This document shows, piece by piece, positions 29,101 through 38,950 of a DNA stretch of 64,000 nucleotides (within the stretch, counting starts at the first letter, position 1; each line of letters begins with the position of its first letter). Source of the DNA: Tessaracoccus defluvii. Lineage in GTDB: Bacteria; Actinomycetota; Actinomycetes; Propionibacteriales; Propionibacteriaceae. The stretch lies in contig NZ_CP060789.1 in the NCBI RefSeq assembly GCF_014489575.1, positions 2,356,001-2,420,000 on the forward strand. Direction: 5' to 3'. The position numbers were made by a program, and so were the translations under genes. The notes under the pieces are model-generated. The model was given only the letters and a program-made list of their open reading frames with translations, was not told the DNA's origin and did not search any database.

Positions 29101-29496
29101 GGAGCTGCCGCTGATGTGGAAGAGGCGCACCAGGCTCGTGGCCGTGCCGGCCGCGTCGACGAAGGTCAGCGCGATCCCGCTCCACGTCGGCCCCTTGCGG
29201 AGGAACGCAGCCCCGACCTCGCCCGTCTCCTCGTCGGCCTCCCGCTTGTGGGCGCCGCGCACGTACGTGACGAGGCTGCGGTCGTGGTCGCGGGTGTCCG
29301 TGCCTTGGGCGGCGGCGTTGAAGCGGAGCTTGCCGGGCGCGACGAGGACCGCGGCCATGGCATCGAGGACGGACGACTTGCCTGCACCCGAGGGGCCGGT
29401 CAGCAGCATGCCCTTCCACGGAACGGCGAAGCTCCACTCCCCTGTGAACGTGCCCCAGTTGATGAGTTGGACGCGGGCGAGCCGGTGTTGCGTCAT
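26170..29496 (-). CDS. jetC: Wadjet JetC, SMC-like ATPase
   Basis: An SMC/MukB-like ATPase of 1108 residues that dimerises and extrudes DNA loops in the Wadjet complex. The head is split. The N-terminal part has Walker A GPSGAGKS (residues 34-41) in the family context INWGTF..WKGMLLTGPSGAGKSSVLDA. The C-terminal part has the signature SGGERQKLVTFCLAAALRF (about 990) and Walker B YALVVIDEAFDKAD (about 1020). Between them lie two long coiled coils rich in Arg, Glu and Ala around a hinge-like region near residues 480-590. It is intact, with an ATGA overlap with jetB. Confidence 0.95.
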   Translation of the reverse strand: MTQHRLARVQLINWGTFTGEWSFAVPWKGMLLTGPSGAGKSSVLDAMAAVLVAPGKLRFNAAAQGTDTRDHDRSLVTYVRGAHKREADEETGEVGAAFLRKGPTWSGIALTFVDAAGTATSLVRLFHISGSSAQREDLKSLFAVAPGEVDLLALQGFVANGIEHRQLKAAFPDWHTYPADKYGSFSERFRRLLGIGSEQAQVLLHKTQSAKNLTNLDALFRDFMLDGPGTFDLAEQMVEQFGELRSAHTTVVDARNQVDALLPLRPLAAELGDLDTRHRAVELQAVHLDAWLWGRRLTAVRDELETLQPVTARLEAEVGAAETAVKVAEEERRRCQQALDNSGGGDVSLLEKVRAGHVADRDRVIAERARVEHCAGLLGLAAPSSAADVGRFADEVAGQREALVSRREAFSVAQRERLTAKGEATGRRGRLADDLAALRRHRSNLDARLLAVRENLATVLQVQPGRLPFVGELLQVRADEARWTGAIERVLGSFARTLVIPAGYYRAAAEYIDREHLHTRLVYERVEPVDGAVQPVEADLLPGKLEVADSEYAGWVAERLERRFRYACVPDPTAFGDHDRAVTVNGQVKHSAGLHEKDDRRRVDDRSRWVLGFSTGAKEADLEERLARVNAELDGIEADLRRLDDEQADIEARSGALRGLDGLQWENIDPAAHEESIAGVDRRLEQLRSDNRDLARLSAEYERASDAKALADRQVGDLRLARDRHAGTVAAKTTEAERLAARLADAPPVPVDVADALTREAAGLADADLDARLRDRLHRRSTELTQAIARTDRQAGRLMDAYRNDWPAAAADWAGTREYLPEFLGRLDELEADRLPEFEDRFFDLLNRQARNNITMLSSQIRNARAEIRSRVDDVNRSLLLTRFSREGMLQIKVLDRSLPVVDEFRRDLGRITETSLLDLGGAEATDERRAAEERFTHMERLLDRLGSADPGDRSWRELCLDTRQHVAFQASVVDDDGVQVDVYTGSGGRSGGERQKLVTFCLAAALRFQLAPEGHTEPTYALVVIDEAFDKADHTFTQAGLEVFRTFGFQLLLATPMKMLQTIDDYVGGVVMVTNQPGRGSTLQELHYDLARPASTPAAEAEQETLV

Positions 29497-30131
29497 TCTG
29501 CGGCCATCCTCTCGAGGTCGGCGGTGACGGTGGCGACCTCTTCCGCTCCGAAGACGAGCCGCAGCACCGGGGAGATCTCCCACCGGTCGTCGACCTCGGC
29601 ACGCAGCAGGATCGAGTTGTCCGTCATCTTCGCGATCGACCGCGCCACCTTTGCCTCCTGGGCCTTCTTGTCGGTGCTGTCGCTGGCCAGGAAGCCGCGC
29701 AGCTGGTCCTCGATCTCGTCGCGGCCGACGAACACGCGACCCCCGCGCCCCTGGCCGGCGAGCAGCAGCCGCCGCAGGTAGAGCACGAGGACGGTGTCGA
29801 GGAGGGTCAGGGGCTGGCGCCGCACCACCTTCGGGGCGTCATCGACGGCCAGGTTCCGGACGAAGGCGACACCGGAGTCACGGTCGATGACCAGCTCGAG
29901 GTACAGGTCGGCCAGCCGGGAGCGCACGACGGGCTCGTTTCGCTCCAGGGCCGCCCACAGCTTGGCGTGCTCCTCGGCCCGGACATAGGGGCCGTTGAGC
30001 AGCTTCAGCAGCAGTCTGCGGGTGCCGGGGTCGAGTTCGCCCGGGTCGTCGGGAGCCTCGACCGGCTCGACGTCGTCGTCGAAGTCGTCCGGTTCGCCGT
30101 CGGCTCTCCTGGGCGCACTGTGCAGGCTCAT
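29493..30131 (-). CDS. jetB: Wadjet JetB, KITE subunit (DUF4194)
   Basis: A 212-residue accessory subunit with tandem winged helices that bridges JetA and JetC in the Wadjet condensin-like complex. An acidic leader (EPDDFDDDVEPVEAPDD) is followed by the DUF4194-type core: RRLLLKLLNGPYVRAEEHAK, DLYLELVIDRDSGVAFVRNL and PLTLLDTVLVLYLRRLLL. Start ATG 30131 overlaps the jetA stop by 4 bases and its own stop overlaps jetC by 4, so stoichiometric coupled translation is likely. Confidence 0.93.
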   Translation of the reverse strand: MSLHSAPRRADGEPDDFDDDVEPVEAPDDPGELDPGTRRLLLKLLNGPYVRAEEHAKLWAALERNEPVVRSRLADLYLELVIDRDSGVAFVRNLAVDDAPKVVRRQPLTLLDTVLVLYLRRLLLAGQGRGGRVFVGRDEIEDQLRGFLASDSTDKKAQEAKVARSIAKMTDNSILLRAEVDDRWEISPVLRLVFGAEEVATVTADLERMAAE

Positions 30132-31594
30132 GGCTGGCTCCACTGGGTCGGGACGTCGGTGAACACGTAGCGCGGGGCGGAGACGGTGCGGCGGCTGCCC
30201 TGCGAGGAGGTCCAGACCCATTCCTCACGGCCGGTCGCCACCGTCGCGTGGTTCTCGGCCAGCACCAGCAGGCCGACGATCGAGGCGAGCCCCTGCGAGG
30301 CCGGGTGCGCCGCCAGGACGTCTCCGACGGTCGCGCCGGGCGCGGCGGTCACCGTCTCGGCGATCTGCCGCTCCAGCTCCGGGAAGTCGATCTCGGTGAG
30401 GCGGACCAGCAGCCGCAGCGCCTCCAGGTCCAGCTCGGGCACCTCGTTGGCCACCACCTTGTCGGCGGTCCGCAGGTCGGCCGGGTTGTGCAGCGCCCAG
30501 GCCCCCACCGACGAGATCCGGGTGGAGGTGAGGTCGAGGTCACGGCCCAGGGGGGCGGTCGGCGGGTGCCGCTTCAGCGCGGCGAGGGCGGCCTGGTCGG
30601 CCCTGCTCAGCGCCTCGGCGAGCCGCTTGTGTTCGCGGTACTCCTGGGTCTCGACGAAGCGGCGGAGGCTGCGGGAGAAGTCGGTGAGGCTGCGGCGCAC
30701 CTGGTGGCTCTCCCGTTGCAGCACAGTGAGGTACCGGCGCAGGAAGACGACCTCCGCCGCGGGCAGGGTGCCCGTGAACCGGCGGTCGAGGAGCGCCTCG
30801 ACAGACGCATCGAAACGGTCGGCCAGCACACTGTCGAGCAGGAGTTCGTGGAAGGCGTTGAAGGTGCGCCCCGCCTCGCTCGTCTCGATGAGGTCGACGC
30901 CGGAGAAGACGTCCTCCAGGACCCCGCCGCGGGAGCCGTCGTTGTTGATGATCTGCTCCCGCAGGGAGCCGTTGAGCGACTCGAGGTCGTCGGCCACCTT
31001 CGCGAAGTCGCCCGGTACCTCGCCGGCGAGGCGCAGGATCTCGGTGAGCCGTTCGCGGGCGATGAGGTCGTCGAGCGGCTCGTAGTCGCCGGCCTCGATG
31101 CGGGCGATCTCCCTGTCGATGCGGTCGCGTTCCTCCCGCAGCCCCTGGACGCGGGTGGTGGCGTCGGGGTCCGACTCGCGGGCGAGCGCGTCGAGAAGGC
31201 CGGTCACGTTGCTCAGTCGGGAGGAGGTCACGGCGGAGCGCGACTCCTGCGCGCTGCCGACGAAACGCACCACGTCGGCCGCGGAACGCGAAAGTTCCAC
31301 GGTCTCCTCGCGGGCCGCGGCCCCCGGACGGCGGACCAGGTAGCCGCTCGCCACCCAGTCGGTCGCGTACTCCTGGGCCGTGCGCGGGAGGGCGAACCCG
31401 GCGTCGCGCAGTTCGTCGAGGTCCTGGGCCACCTGTTCGACGAACTCGGCGTACCCGATGACCCGCGTGGACCCGAAGCGGTGCCCGAGGACGGCCACGA
31501 CGACGGGAAGTAGGTCGGCGCGCAGCAGCCGGAAGGGGCCATCGACGGCCCGACGGACCGTGACGGCCCGCGCAGCGACGCCCGGTTCAACCAT
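30128..31594 (-). CDS. jetA: Wadjet JetA, kleisin subunit (DUF3375)
   Basis: The first gene of the operon, 488 residues, DUF3375 family, which marks a type I Wadjet system. JetA is the kleisin-like subunit that closes the JetC ring. Typical stretches are FRLLRADLLPVVVAVLGHRFG, ALPRTAQEYATDWVASGYLVRR, ETVELSRSAADVVRFVGS and a long charged coiled-coil middle. The gene is intact with ATG 31594. The 127-bp gap upstream to the groEL terminator must hold the promoter; no clear -35/-10 pair stands out there. Confidence 0.93.
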   Translation of the reverse strand: MVEPGVAARAVTVRRAVDGPFRLLRADLLPVVVAVLGHRFGSTRVIGYAEFVEQVAQDLDELRDAGFALPRTAQEYATDWVASGYLVRRPGAAAREETVELSRSAADVVRFVGSAQESRSAVTSSRLSNVTGLLDALARESDPDATTRVQGLREERDRIDREIARIEAGDYEPLDDLIARERLTEILRLAGEVPGDFAKVADDLESLNGSLREQIINNDGSRGGVLEDVFSGVDLIETSEAGRTFNAFHELLLDSVLADRFDASVEALLDRRFTGTLPAAEVVFLRRYLTVLQRESHQVRRSLTDFSRSLRRFVETQEYREHKRLAEALSRADQAALAALKRHPPTAPLGRDLDLTSTRISSVGAWALHNPADLRTADKVVANEVPELDLEALRLLVRLTEIDFPELERQIAETVTAAPGATVGDVLAAHPASQGLASIVGLLVLAENHATVATGREEWVWTSSQGSRRTVSAPRYVFTDVPTQWSQP

Positions 31595-31721
31595 GATGAG
31601 GAGGGTACCGCCCGCAGCGCACCCCGCGCGGCGCCGTCATCGACGAACGACATGGTGACGCCGGGTACACATCACCTGGGATACGTACGATTTCGGGCGT
31701 TTCGTGTACATGTCCGCCGAC

Positions 31722-31764
31722 ACGCCAGGAGGGCGGCCCCTGAACGGGACCGCCCTCCTGGCGT
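31722..31764 (-). terminator. Terminator of groEL
   Basis: ACGCCAGGAGGGCGG (31722-31736) and CCGCCCTCCTGGCGT (31750-31764) form a perfect 15-bp stem with a 13-base loop, 23 bases past the groEL stop. It isolates groEL from the wadjet operon downstream. Confidence 0.8.
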
Positions 31765-31787
31765 TGACGTTGTGCGTCAGGTGCGGA

Positions 31788-33550
<1,763 letters not shown>

Positions 33551-33558
33551 CCCCATTA

Positions 33559-33585
33559 TTAGCACTCTCCCCCAACGAGTGCAAA
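33559..33585. promoter_or_regulatory. CIRCE element, distal
   Basis: TTAGCACTC-N9-GAGTGCAAA, one mismatch to consensus, 8 bases beyond the proximal copy. It ends 3 bases from the stop codon of the WXG-like gene. Paired CIRCE sites imply tight HrcA repression of groEL. Confidence 0.9.
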
Positions 33586-33588
33586 GAA

Positions 33589-34455
33589 TCACCCGGTCGT
33601 GACGGCCTTCGGCCACTCCCCACCCGCGACGACGCTGGCGGTGGCCGCCGCCATGTCGGCGGTCTGGCGCGCGACGTCACGCATGTGCCGCTGCCAGGCC
33701 TGGATCAGGGCGACGACGTTGCGGACCAGATCGATGATGCGGATGGCCGCCGTCACCGTCCCGACAGGGACGCTCAGGAGCCGCACGCCCTGGCTGATGA
33801 TCTTCGCGGCATGCTCGGCCAGGTCGAGTGCCAGGTCCTTCGTGGTCTGTACGCCGTCGTCGCCCATCCGCTTGACCGCCTGGCCGAACAGCGCGGCCGC
33901 CTGGGCTGTGTCCTGCGCGGCCTTGCCCTGCCTGGCGTAGGCGTCGAGGAAGCTGGTCGCGGCGTCGCCGGTCCAGGTGGAGCTGGACTTCAGGTTGCCG
34001 GGCTCGAACTCGGCGGCGAAGGACTCGCACTTGGGCACCAGCTGATTGACGATGGAGCGGCCGGCCGAGCGCACCTCCCAGGGGGCGAGGGCCTGCTGGG
34101 CGAGCTCGGCGAGCTTGTTGAGTCCGCGGACGATGAGATCGGCCGCGGAGAACAGCCAGTTGACGATGCGCTCGATCTTGTCCTTGGCGAAGCTGCCGAC
34201 TCCGGGGATCTTGTAGAGCACATCCAGGAGGCCGCCCATCTTGTCGAGGATCTTCTGCGCGATCCTCTTGGCCTTCTGGATGTAGTCACTCACGCGGCCG
34301 AGCTTCTCCTGCAGCCTGTCGAGCAGATCGACGATCCACGAGACGTCGAGGGTGAAGTCGCACCCCTGTGAGCCGCGGCGGGGGATGTCCGGGCTGTAAC
34401 AGCCCGACGGATCCTTGACCGGAAATCGCTGGACGTAGCTTCTCTGCGTTGCCAT
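33589..34455 (-). CDS. WXG100-like helical protein, ESX-type substrate candidate
   Basis: A 288-residue protein with no signal peptide, mostly amphipathic helices. The first half holds LLDRLQEKLGRVSDYIQKAK and a moderately hydrophobic region. The second half (about 155-270) carries STWTGDAATSFLDAYARQGK, the W-T/x-G turn between two helices that defines WXG100-like folds, followed by VRLLSVPVGTVTAAIRIIDL. It lies 10 bases downstream of the TSP3-repeat gene in the same unit. Probably exported by, or associated with, a type VII secretion system whose core genes are not in this window. Function inferred. Confidence 0.6.
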   Translation of the reverse strand: MATQRSYVQRFPVKDPSGCYSPDIPRRGSQGCDFTLDVSWIVDLLDRLQEKLGRVSDYIQKAKRIAQKILDKMGGLLDVLYKIPGVGSFAKDKIERIVNWLFSAADLIVRGLNKLAELAQQALAPWEVRSAGRSIVNQLVPKCESFAAEFEPGNLKSSSTWTGDAATSFLDAYARQGKAAQDTAQAAALFGQAVKRMGDDGVQTTKDLALDLAEHAAKIISQGVRLLSVPVGTVTAAIRIIDLVRNVVALIQAWQRHMRDVARQTADMAAATASVVAGGEWPKAVTTG

Positions 34456-34465
34456 CTCCGGCCCC

Positions 34466-36034
34466 TTACTGGTTGATCCTGCCGGCTGTCGCAGTGCCCT
34501 GCGACTCGACGGCCTCGTATTCGGCGGCGGTCTCACTGAGCGCGTTGCCGATGGCCCGCAGTTCCTGCCCGGCGCCGGTGTACAGCTTGCTGAAGGTGGA
34601 ACAGCCCTTCGTGTAGGGGCCCTCAGCGCGGGCCCACAGGCCCCAGTGCTGGATCAGCTCGCCGACCCGCTCCCAGCAGTCGTCCAGCTCGCGGGCGAGG
34701 GGACGCAGGTTCTCGACGAAGCGGGCGTCGTCGCGCAGGTCGGACAGGTCGACGGTGTAGCCCTCGCCACCGCCACCACCGACGCCGCCTGTGCCAGGAC
34801 CACCGGTCCCACCGCCGCCGGTACCGCCGCTGCCCGTCCCGCCACCGCCCGTACCGGGGCCGCCGCCTGAGCCGGGGCCGCCCGGCCCCTCGACGCCGCC
34901 CGCCGGGGGCTTGGGAATGTCGACCTCCGGGGGCTTGGGCCCTGTCGGGACGTCGACCTCCGGGGGCTTCGGAGCGCCCGGGGTGCCCGCGTCGGGCGCG
35001 CCCTCGATCGCGTCGCTGATGCCGTCGCCGTCGGAGTCGGTGTCGCGGAAGTCCGGGATCCCGTCGCCGTCGGAGTCGACGGCGCCCTCGACAGCGTCGC
35101 TGATGCCGTCGCCGTCCGAGTCGGTGTCCAGGTAGTCGGGGATCCCGTCGCCGTCCGTGTCGGGCGGACCTGTGACGGGGGGCGTGACGGTCGCCGGCGG
35201 GACGGTCGCGACCGGCGGGGGTGTGGTCGTGCCGGTCATCGGCGGCAGAGCCGGTTCCTCGGCCCCGCCTGCCTCGTTCGGGTTGTAGAGCCCGTCGGTC
35301 AGGGGATCCGTGGGCCGCACGCCGCTGGAGACGCCGCCGCTGAGGCCACCGCCGCCGAGACCGCCACCTGCGTCACTTCCGCCGCCGGAGCCACCGCCGG
35401 AGCCGAGTCCACCGCCGGAGCCGCCGCCGGTGTCGGAGCCGCCGCCTCCGGCTGCATCGTCGGTTGCCTCCCCGGCGGGATCCTCCCCGCCTCCCCCGCC
35501 GCCAGAGCCGACGCCCGCGCTCGCGCCGGAGCCGTCCGCGTCGTAGCCCTCGGGCAGGTCGACGTCGACCGTCCCGTCAGGGTTGATGGTCAGCACCTGC
35601 CCGTTGGCCTGCTCGATCGTGATCGTGCCGTCTTCGTTCTTGGTGATGACGGTGCCCGACTCGGTCGTCAGCGACGCCCCCACCGCCAGGGTGGAGATGT
35701 CGACGGACTCGCCGTCCGTGAAGTCGGCGTCGACGGTGATGACGCCGTCGGCGTCGATGGCGATCTCGACGCCGTCGGACGTGGAGATCGTGGTGCCGTC
35801 ACCCTGGGTGTCGACGACGGTGCCGTCGGGCGCGACGGCCACGGCATCGTCGTCGATGGTCACGTCGGCGGTGATGTCGATCGCGTCATCGGGGATGGCC
35901 GTGACGGCCTCCCCCTCGACGTACTCCACCGCCGGCTCGTCCGCCAGGGCGGTGCCGGTCGGTGCGCCGCGCATCGCGCCGACGTACTCGGTCTGGGTCG
36001 GCCACTCGTAGGCCCCCATGTTCGTCTCGGACAA
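34466..36034 (-). CDS. Thrombospondin-3-repeat, Gly-rich protein with WXG-like C terminus
   Basis: A 522-residue protein in four parts. The first is a beta-repeat region of short [22 protein letters not shown] strands (about 45-175). Next is a Gly/Ser/Asp-rich linker. Then come calcium-binding thrombospondin type 3 repeats ([24 protein letters not shown], and two more, near 300-340) and another Gly/Pro-rich linker. The last about 95 residues form a helical hairpin ([20 protein letters not shown] .. [18 protein letters not shown]) like ESX WXG100 proteins. The TTG start at 36034 is supported by GAGGAG 6 bases upstream; ATG 36019 is the alternative. Sits between the YbaB-like and WXG-like genes; likely a secreted, calcium-stabilised effector or surface protein. 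Confidence 0.6.
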   Translation of the reverse strand: MSETNMGAYEWPTQTEYVGAMRGAPTGTALADEPAVEYVEGEAVTAIPDDAIDITADVTIDDDAVAVAPDGTVVDTQGDGTTISTSDGVEIAIDADGVITVDADFTDGESVDISTLAVGASLTTESGTVITKNEDGTITIEQANGQVLTINPDGTVDVDLPEGYDADGSGASAGVGSGGGGGGEDPAGEATDDAAGGGGSDTGGGSGGGLGSGGGSGGGSDAGGGLGGGGLSGGVSSGVRPTDPLTDGLYNPNEAGGAEEPALPPMTGTTTPPPVATVPPATVTPPVTGPPDTDGDGIPDYLDTDSDGDGISDAVEGAVDSDGDGIPDFRDTDSDGDGISDAIEGAPDAGTPGAPKPPEVDVPTGPKPPEVDIPKPPAGGVEGPGGPGSGGGPGTGGGGTGSGGTGGGGTGGPGTGGVGGGGGEGYTVDLSDLRDDARFVENLRPLARELDDCWERVGELIQHWGLWARAEGPYTKGCSTFSKLYTGAGQELRAIGNALSETAAEYEAVESQGTATAGRINQ

Positions 36035-36044
36035 CGCTGCTCCT

Positions 36045-36716
36045 CTACTCGTCGCCCGCGGGCTGCTGGTCGTTGACCTGCTCGATGATCTGGTCGAGGC
36101 ACTCGGTCACGGCGATACCGGACTTGCCCCGCAGCCAGTTGGCGTGGATGGCCACGTCCACGACGAAGCCGTCCTTGGCGATCACCGTCACCATCGAGTT
36201 CTCTGAACGGAACTCGTCGCCCTCGGGTTCGATGTCCTCGACGGCGTCGGCATCGAGGCTGCCCTCGAGCCGGTCGAGCGCCCGGTCCATGCGGGCGAGG
36301 TCGGCGTCCATGGACGCGAAGAGGGCGGGCAGCGCGTCGATCCGGGCCTGCCGCTCCTCCTCCGAACGCGGGCGCAGCAGCTGTTCGGTGGCGCGGGCGA
36401 GGGCCTCCTCGACCCCGGCCTCCACGTCCGCGTCGCTCACGGCCGCGAGGGCCTCGTCGTCGGGCAGTTCCATGGCCCCGAACTGGGCCCGGCTGATCGT
36501 CTCGAGGACGATGCCCGCCAGATCCTCGTCGTCGACGCGGTCCTGCCAGCGGGGGCTGACCACGACCCGCTCCAGCCGACCCGAGAGGGAGACGCTCGCC
36601 TGCACCTGTCCGCTCACGTCGACGACGGTCGCCTCGTCGCCGCCCTGGCGCATGGCGAGAAACTGTCGTGTCAGCCCTTCGAGCAGGTCGTCTGGCATCG
36701 GCTGCGTGTGGCTCAT
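36045..36716 (-). CDS. YbaB/EbfC-like protein
   Basis: A 223-residue protein. The segment [29 protein letters not shown] with [11 protein letters not shown] resembles the YbaB/EbfC nucleoid-protein fold, and the C-terminal half repeats the theme more loosely ([20 protein letters not shown]). In mycobacteria the YbaB-like EspL is an ESX-1 accessory factor; the two ESX-like genes downstream make a similar chaperone or accessory role plausible. ATG 36716 is the first gene start of the three-gene unit. Confidence 0.6.
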   Translation of the reverse strand: MSHTQPMPDDLLEGLTRQFLAMRQGGDEATVVDVSGQVQASVSLSGRLERVVVSPRWQDRVDDEDLAGIVLETISRAQFGAMELPDDEALAAVSDADVEAGVEEALARATEQLLRPRSEEERQARIDALPALFASMDADLARMDRALDRLEGSLDADAVEDIEPEGDEFRSENSMVTVIAKDGFVVDVAIHANWLRGKSGIAVTECLDQIIEQVNDQQPAGDE

Positions 36717-36792
36717 CGGTCCTCCGGTTGGTGTGGGCCCGACTCTGCCAGCGGCTAGGGTCAGCAGGTATAGGTACCGACGCTCATTTGGG

Positions 36793-37245
36793 ATGCGCAT
36801 GGACACAGCCAGGACGATCCGCAACATCGCGAACGTGGTCAATCTCTCCACCCCGCTGGGCCTGATCCTCATCGCCGTGGGTCGCGGGCGGCTCCGTCGC
36901 CACCGTCACCTCATCGTGGCCGACCGCGTCTCCCTGCCGGTGCCGGCCGGGGCCATGACGGTGGGCTGCGTGGTGCTGGTGTTCCGGAAGTCGCTCGAGG
37001 AGGCGCAGGCCGGCAACCCCACACTGATGGCCCACGAGGAGGAACACGCGTGGCAGTGGGCCTACTGCCTCGGGCTGCCGTTCCTCCCGCTGTACCTGGC
37101 GGCGTCGGGCTGGTCGTTGTTCCGCACGGGCGACCGGGCCGCCGCGAACCACTTCGAGAGGCAGGCGGGGCTGGCTGCGGGAGGCTACCGGGAGATGCCG
37201 CGGTTGCCGTTCCGGGAGGCCCTGGCGCGGCTCAGGCGCGCCTGA
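36793..37245 (+). CDS. Membrane-associated protein with HEEEHAWQW motif
   Basis: A 150-residue protein of unknown function. An N-terminal hydrophobic stretch (LSTPLGLILIAVGRGRL), a beta segment (MTVGCVVLVFRKSLEE) and then MAHEEEHAWQWAYCLGLPFLPLYL. The HEExH-like core is reminiscent of small actinobacterial proteins with HELxHxxQ motifs that look like zinc peptidases, but no third ligand is certain. The start may also be the ATG at 36799. Confidence 0.55.
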   Translation: MRMDTARTIRNIANVVNLSTPLGLILIAVGRGRLRRHRHLIVADRVSLPVPAGAMTVGCVVLVFRKSLEEAQAGNPTLMAHEEEHAWQWAYCLGLPFLPLYLAASGWSLFRTGDRAAANHFERQAGLAAGGYREMPRLPFREALARLRRA

Positions 37246-37251
37246 CGGGCG

Positions 37252-37536
37252 TCAGCCGTGGAGCCGGCGGGCCGAGCGCGCCGCCTGCCGCTGCGAGCGC
37301 ATCCGGCGCAGCCGCTTGACCAGGAGCGGGCGGTGGGCCAGCGCCTCCTGCGTGTCGATCAGCTGGTTGAGGTGCTGGTAATAGCGCGTCGCCGACAGGG
37401 AGAACCGCTCCATGATGGCCTGTTCCTTGGGCACGGCCGCGGTGAACCAGCTGTCCTCGAAGTCGAGAATCGCGGCGTCACGCTCGGAGAGCTGGGCGGC
37501 GGATGCGCGGTCGATGGCCTCGGACATGTCCCCCAT
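37252..37536 (-). CDS. DUF3263 family protein
   Basis: A 94-residue protein (or 91 from ATG 37527). LSERDAAILDFEDSWFT, PKEQAIMERFSLSATRYYQHLNQLI and PLLVKRLRRMRSQRQAARSARR match DUF3263, a small actinobacterial family with a helix-turn-helix look and a basic tail. A role in transcription is inferred. It ends 6 bases from the convergent gene before it. Confidence 0.85.
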   Translation of the reverse strand: MGDMSEAIDRASAAQLSERDAAILDFEDSWFTAAVPKEQAIMERFSLSATRYYQHLNQLIDTQEALAHRPLLVKRLRRMRSQRQAARSARRLHG

Positions 37537-37654
37537 GGTAGAGGCGAACCACATCGATGTCATTACCCTGCTGGTCCCCGCCCTGGGAGGGCGCGATCCA
37601 TGGCGAACGGGTAGAGTCGAGACGACCCGTCAGCAACCATGAGGATCCATCGCC

Positions 37655-38833
37655 ATGCGCCGACTCACCGGCCACGTCCAGCACTTCCCCTGGGGGACGA
37701 CCGAGGACATCCCGGCCCTCCTGCGGCGCGAACCCGATGGCACCCCGTGGGCCGAGTACTGGCTGGGTGCCCATCCGGGAGGCCCCACGTTCGTCGAGGA
37801 CGGGGCGTCGCTGGACGAGGTCCTGCGCGATGATCCGGCCCTGGTCGGGGCTGCGACACGCGCCGCGTTCGGCGGTCGACTGCCGTTCCTGCTGAAGATC
37901 CTCTCCGCAGGCTCCCCGTTGAGTCTCCAGGCCCACCCGTCACGGGAACAGGCCGAGGTGGGCTACGCCCACGAGTCCCTGCTGGGGCTGGCCGTCGACG
38001 ACCCACACCGTTCCTACAAGGACGACTGGCCCAAGCCGGAGGCCATCGTCGCCCTGACCCCCTTCGAGGGGCTGGTCGGCTTCCGCGATCCCCTCAAGAC
38101 CGCAGGGCTCTTCGAGGCGCTGGGCGTGGCCGACGAACTCGCGAGCGTCATCGGCCCGCTGCGCGACCGGCGCGACGCGCCCGCCCTGCAGGAGGTCTTC
38201 CTCGACGTGTTGTCGCTGGACGACCGCCGCCACCTCGTCGACGTCGTGCTGGCCGCCGCGGTCGAGAACCTCGACGCGCCCGGTGACCTCGGCGTGTTCG
38301 CCCGCACCGCCGTCGAACTCGACGAGCACTTCCCCGGCGACCCCGGCATTCTGGCGGCCCTGCTGCTGAACCGGATCTCGCTGGAGCCCGGGGAGAGCAC
38401 GATGCTGGAGGCTGGCGTCATGCACGCCTACCTCCGTGGCACCGTCGTGGAGATCATGGCGAACTCCGACAACGTGATGCGCGGCGGGCTGACCCGCAAG
38501 CACATCGACGTCGACGCCCTGCTCCAGGTCGTCAACTTCACCCCGCACGCGCCGCAGATCCACCTCCCCGAGGGAGGCGACGGCGTCTACGTCTACCCGA
38601 CGAACTTCCCCGAGTTCGAACTGTGGCTCGTCTCCCCCTGCGACGGCACCGCCAGGCCCCTCCCCCGCACGGACAGCGGACGCATCGCGCTCGCCACCTC
38701 GGGGGAGTTCACGCTCACCTGCGACCACGGAACCGTCACCCTGCATTCCGGCGACGCGGTCTTCGCCCCCGCCGACGATCAGGTCTCCGTCAGCGGCCAC
38801 GGACAGCTGTTCGTGGCCGCCTCCGGCGCCTGA
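37655..38833 (+). CDS. manA: Mannose-6-phosphate isomerase, class I
   Basis: A zinc enzyme of 392 residues interconverting mannose-6-phosphate and fructose-6-phosphate, feeding mannan and glycolipid precursors or mannose use. Zinc ligands are seen in SLQAHPS and YKDDWPKPE, in the GVMHAYLRGT segment, and the substrate loop SDNVMRGGLTRKHID is complete. The C-terminal cupin holds GEFTLTC. Length and frame are normal; MRRLTGHVQHFPWGT at ATG 37655 is the family N terminus. Confidence 0.94.
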   Translation: MRRLTGHVQHFPWGTTEDIPALLRREPDGTPWAEYWLGAHPGGPTFVEDGASLDEVLRDDPALVGAATRAAFGGRLPFLLKILSAGSPLSLQAHPSREQAEVGYAHESLLGLAVDDPHRSYKDDWPKPEAIVALTPFEGLVGFRDPLKTAGLFEALGVADELASVIGPLRDRRDAPALQEVFLDVLSLDDRRHLVDVVLAAAVENLDAPGDLGVFARTAVELDEHFPGDPGILAALLLNRISLEPGESTMLEAGVMHAYLRGTVVEIMANSDNVMRGGLTRKHIDVDALLQVVNFTPHAPQIHLPEGGDGVYVYPTNFPEFELWLVSPCDGTARPLPRTDSGRIALATSGEFTLTCDHGTVTLHSGDAVFAPADDQVSVSGHGQLFVAASGA

Positions 38834-38873
38834 GTTCCCCAAACCGGGTACCGCTTGGCACAATAGGCGCTAC

Positions 38874-38949
38874 GCCTCCTTAGCTCAGCGGCCAGAGCGC
38901 TCGCCTTGTAAGCGAGTGGTCGAGGGTTCGACTCCCTCAGGGGGCTCCA
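38874..38949 (+). tRNA. tRNA-Thr (anticodon TGT)
   Basis: A full cloverleaf: acceptor GCCTCCT/AGGGGGC (one wobble), D arm GCTC..GAGC, anticodon stem CTCGC/GCGAG with loop CTTGTAA (anticodon TGT, reading ACA), variable loop TGGTC, T arm GAGGG-TTCGACT-CCCTC and discriminator T. CCA is encoded at 38947-38949. Confidence 0.96.
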
Positions 38950-38950
38950 T

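Noticed and set aside
31662..31712. GTACAC...GTGTAC inverted repeat upstream of jetA as an operator
   Set aside because: The arms are only six bases and 33 bases apart, too weak to claim without comparison.
34985..35165. Repeated GTCGCCGTC-type units resembling a DNA repeat array
   Set aside because: They encode thrombospondin type 3 protein repeats in frame.
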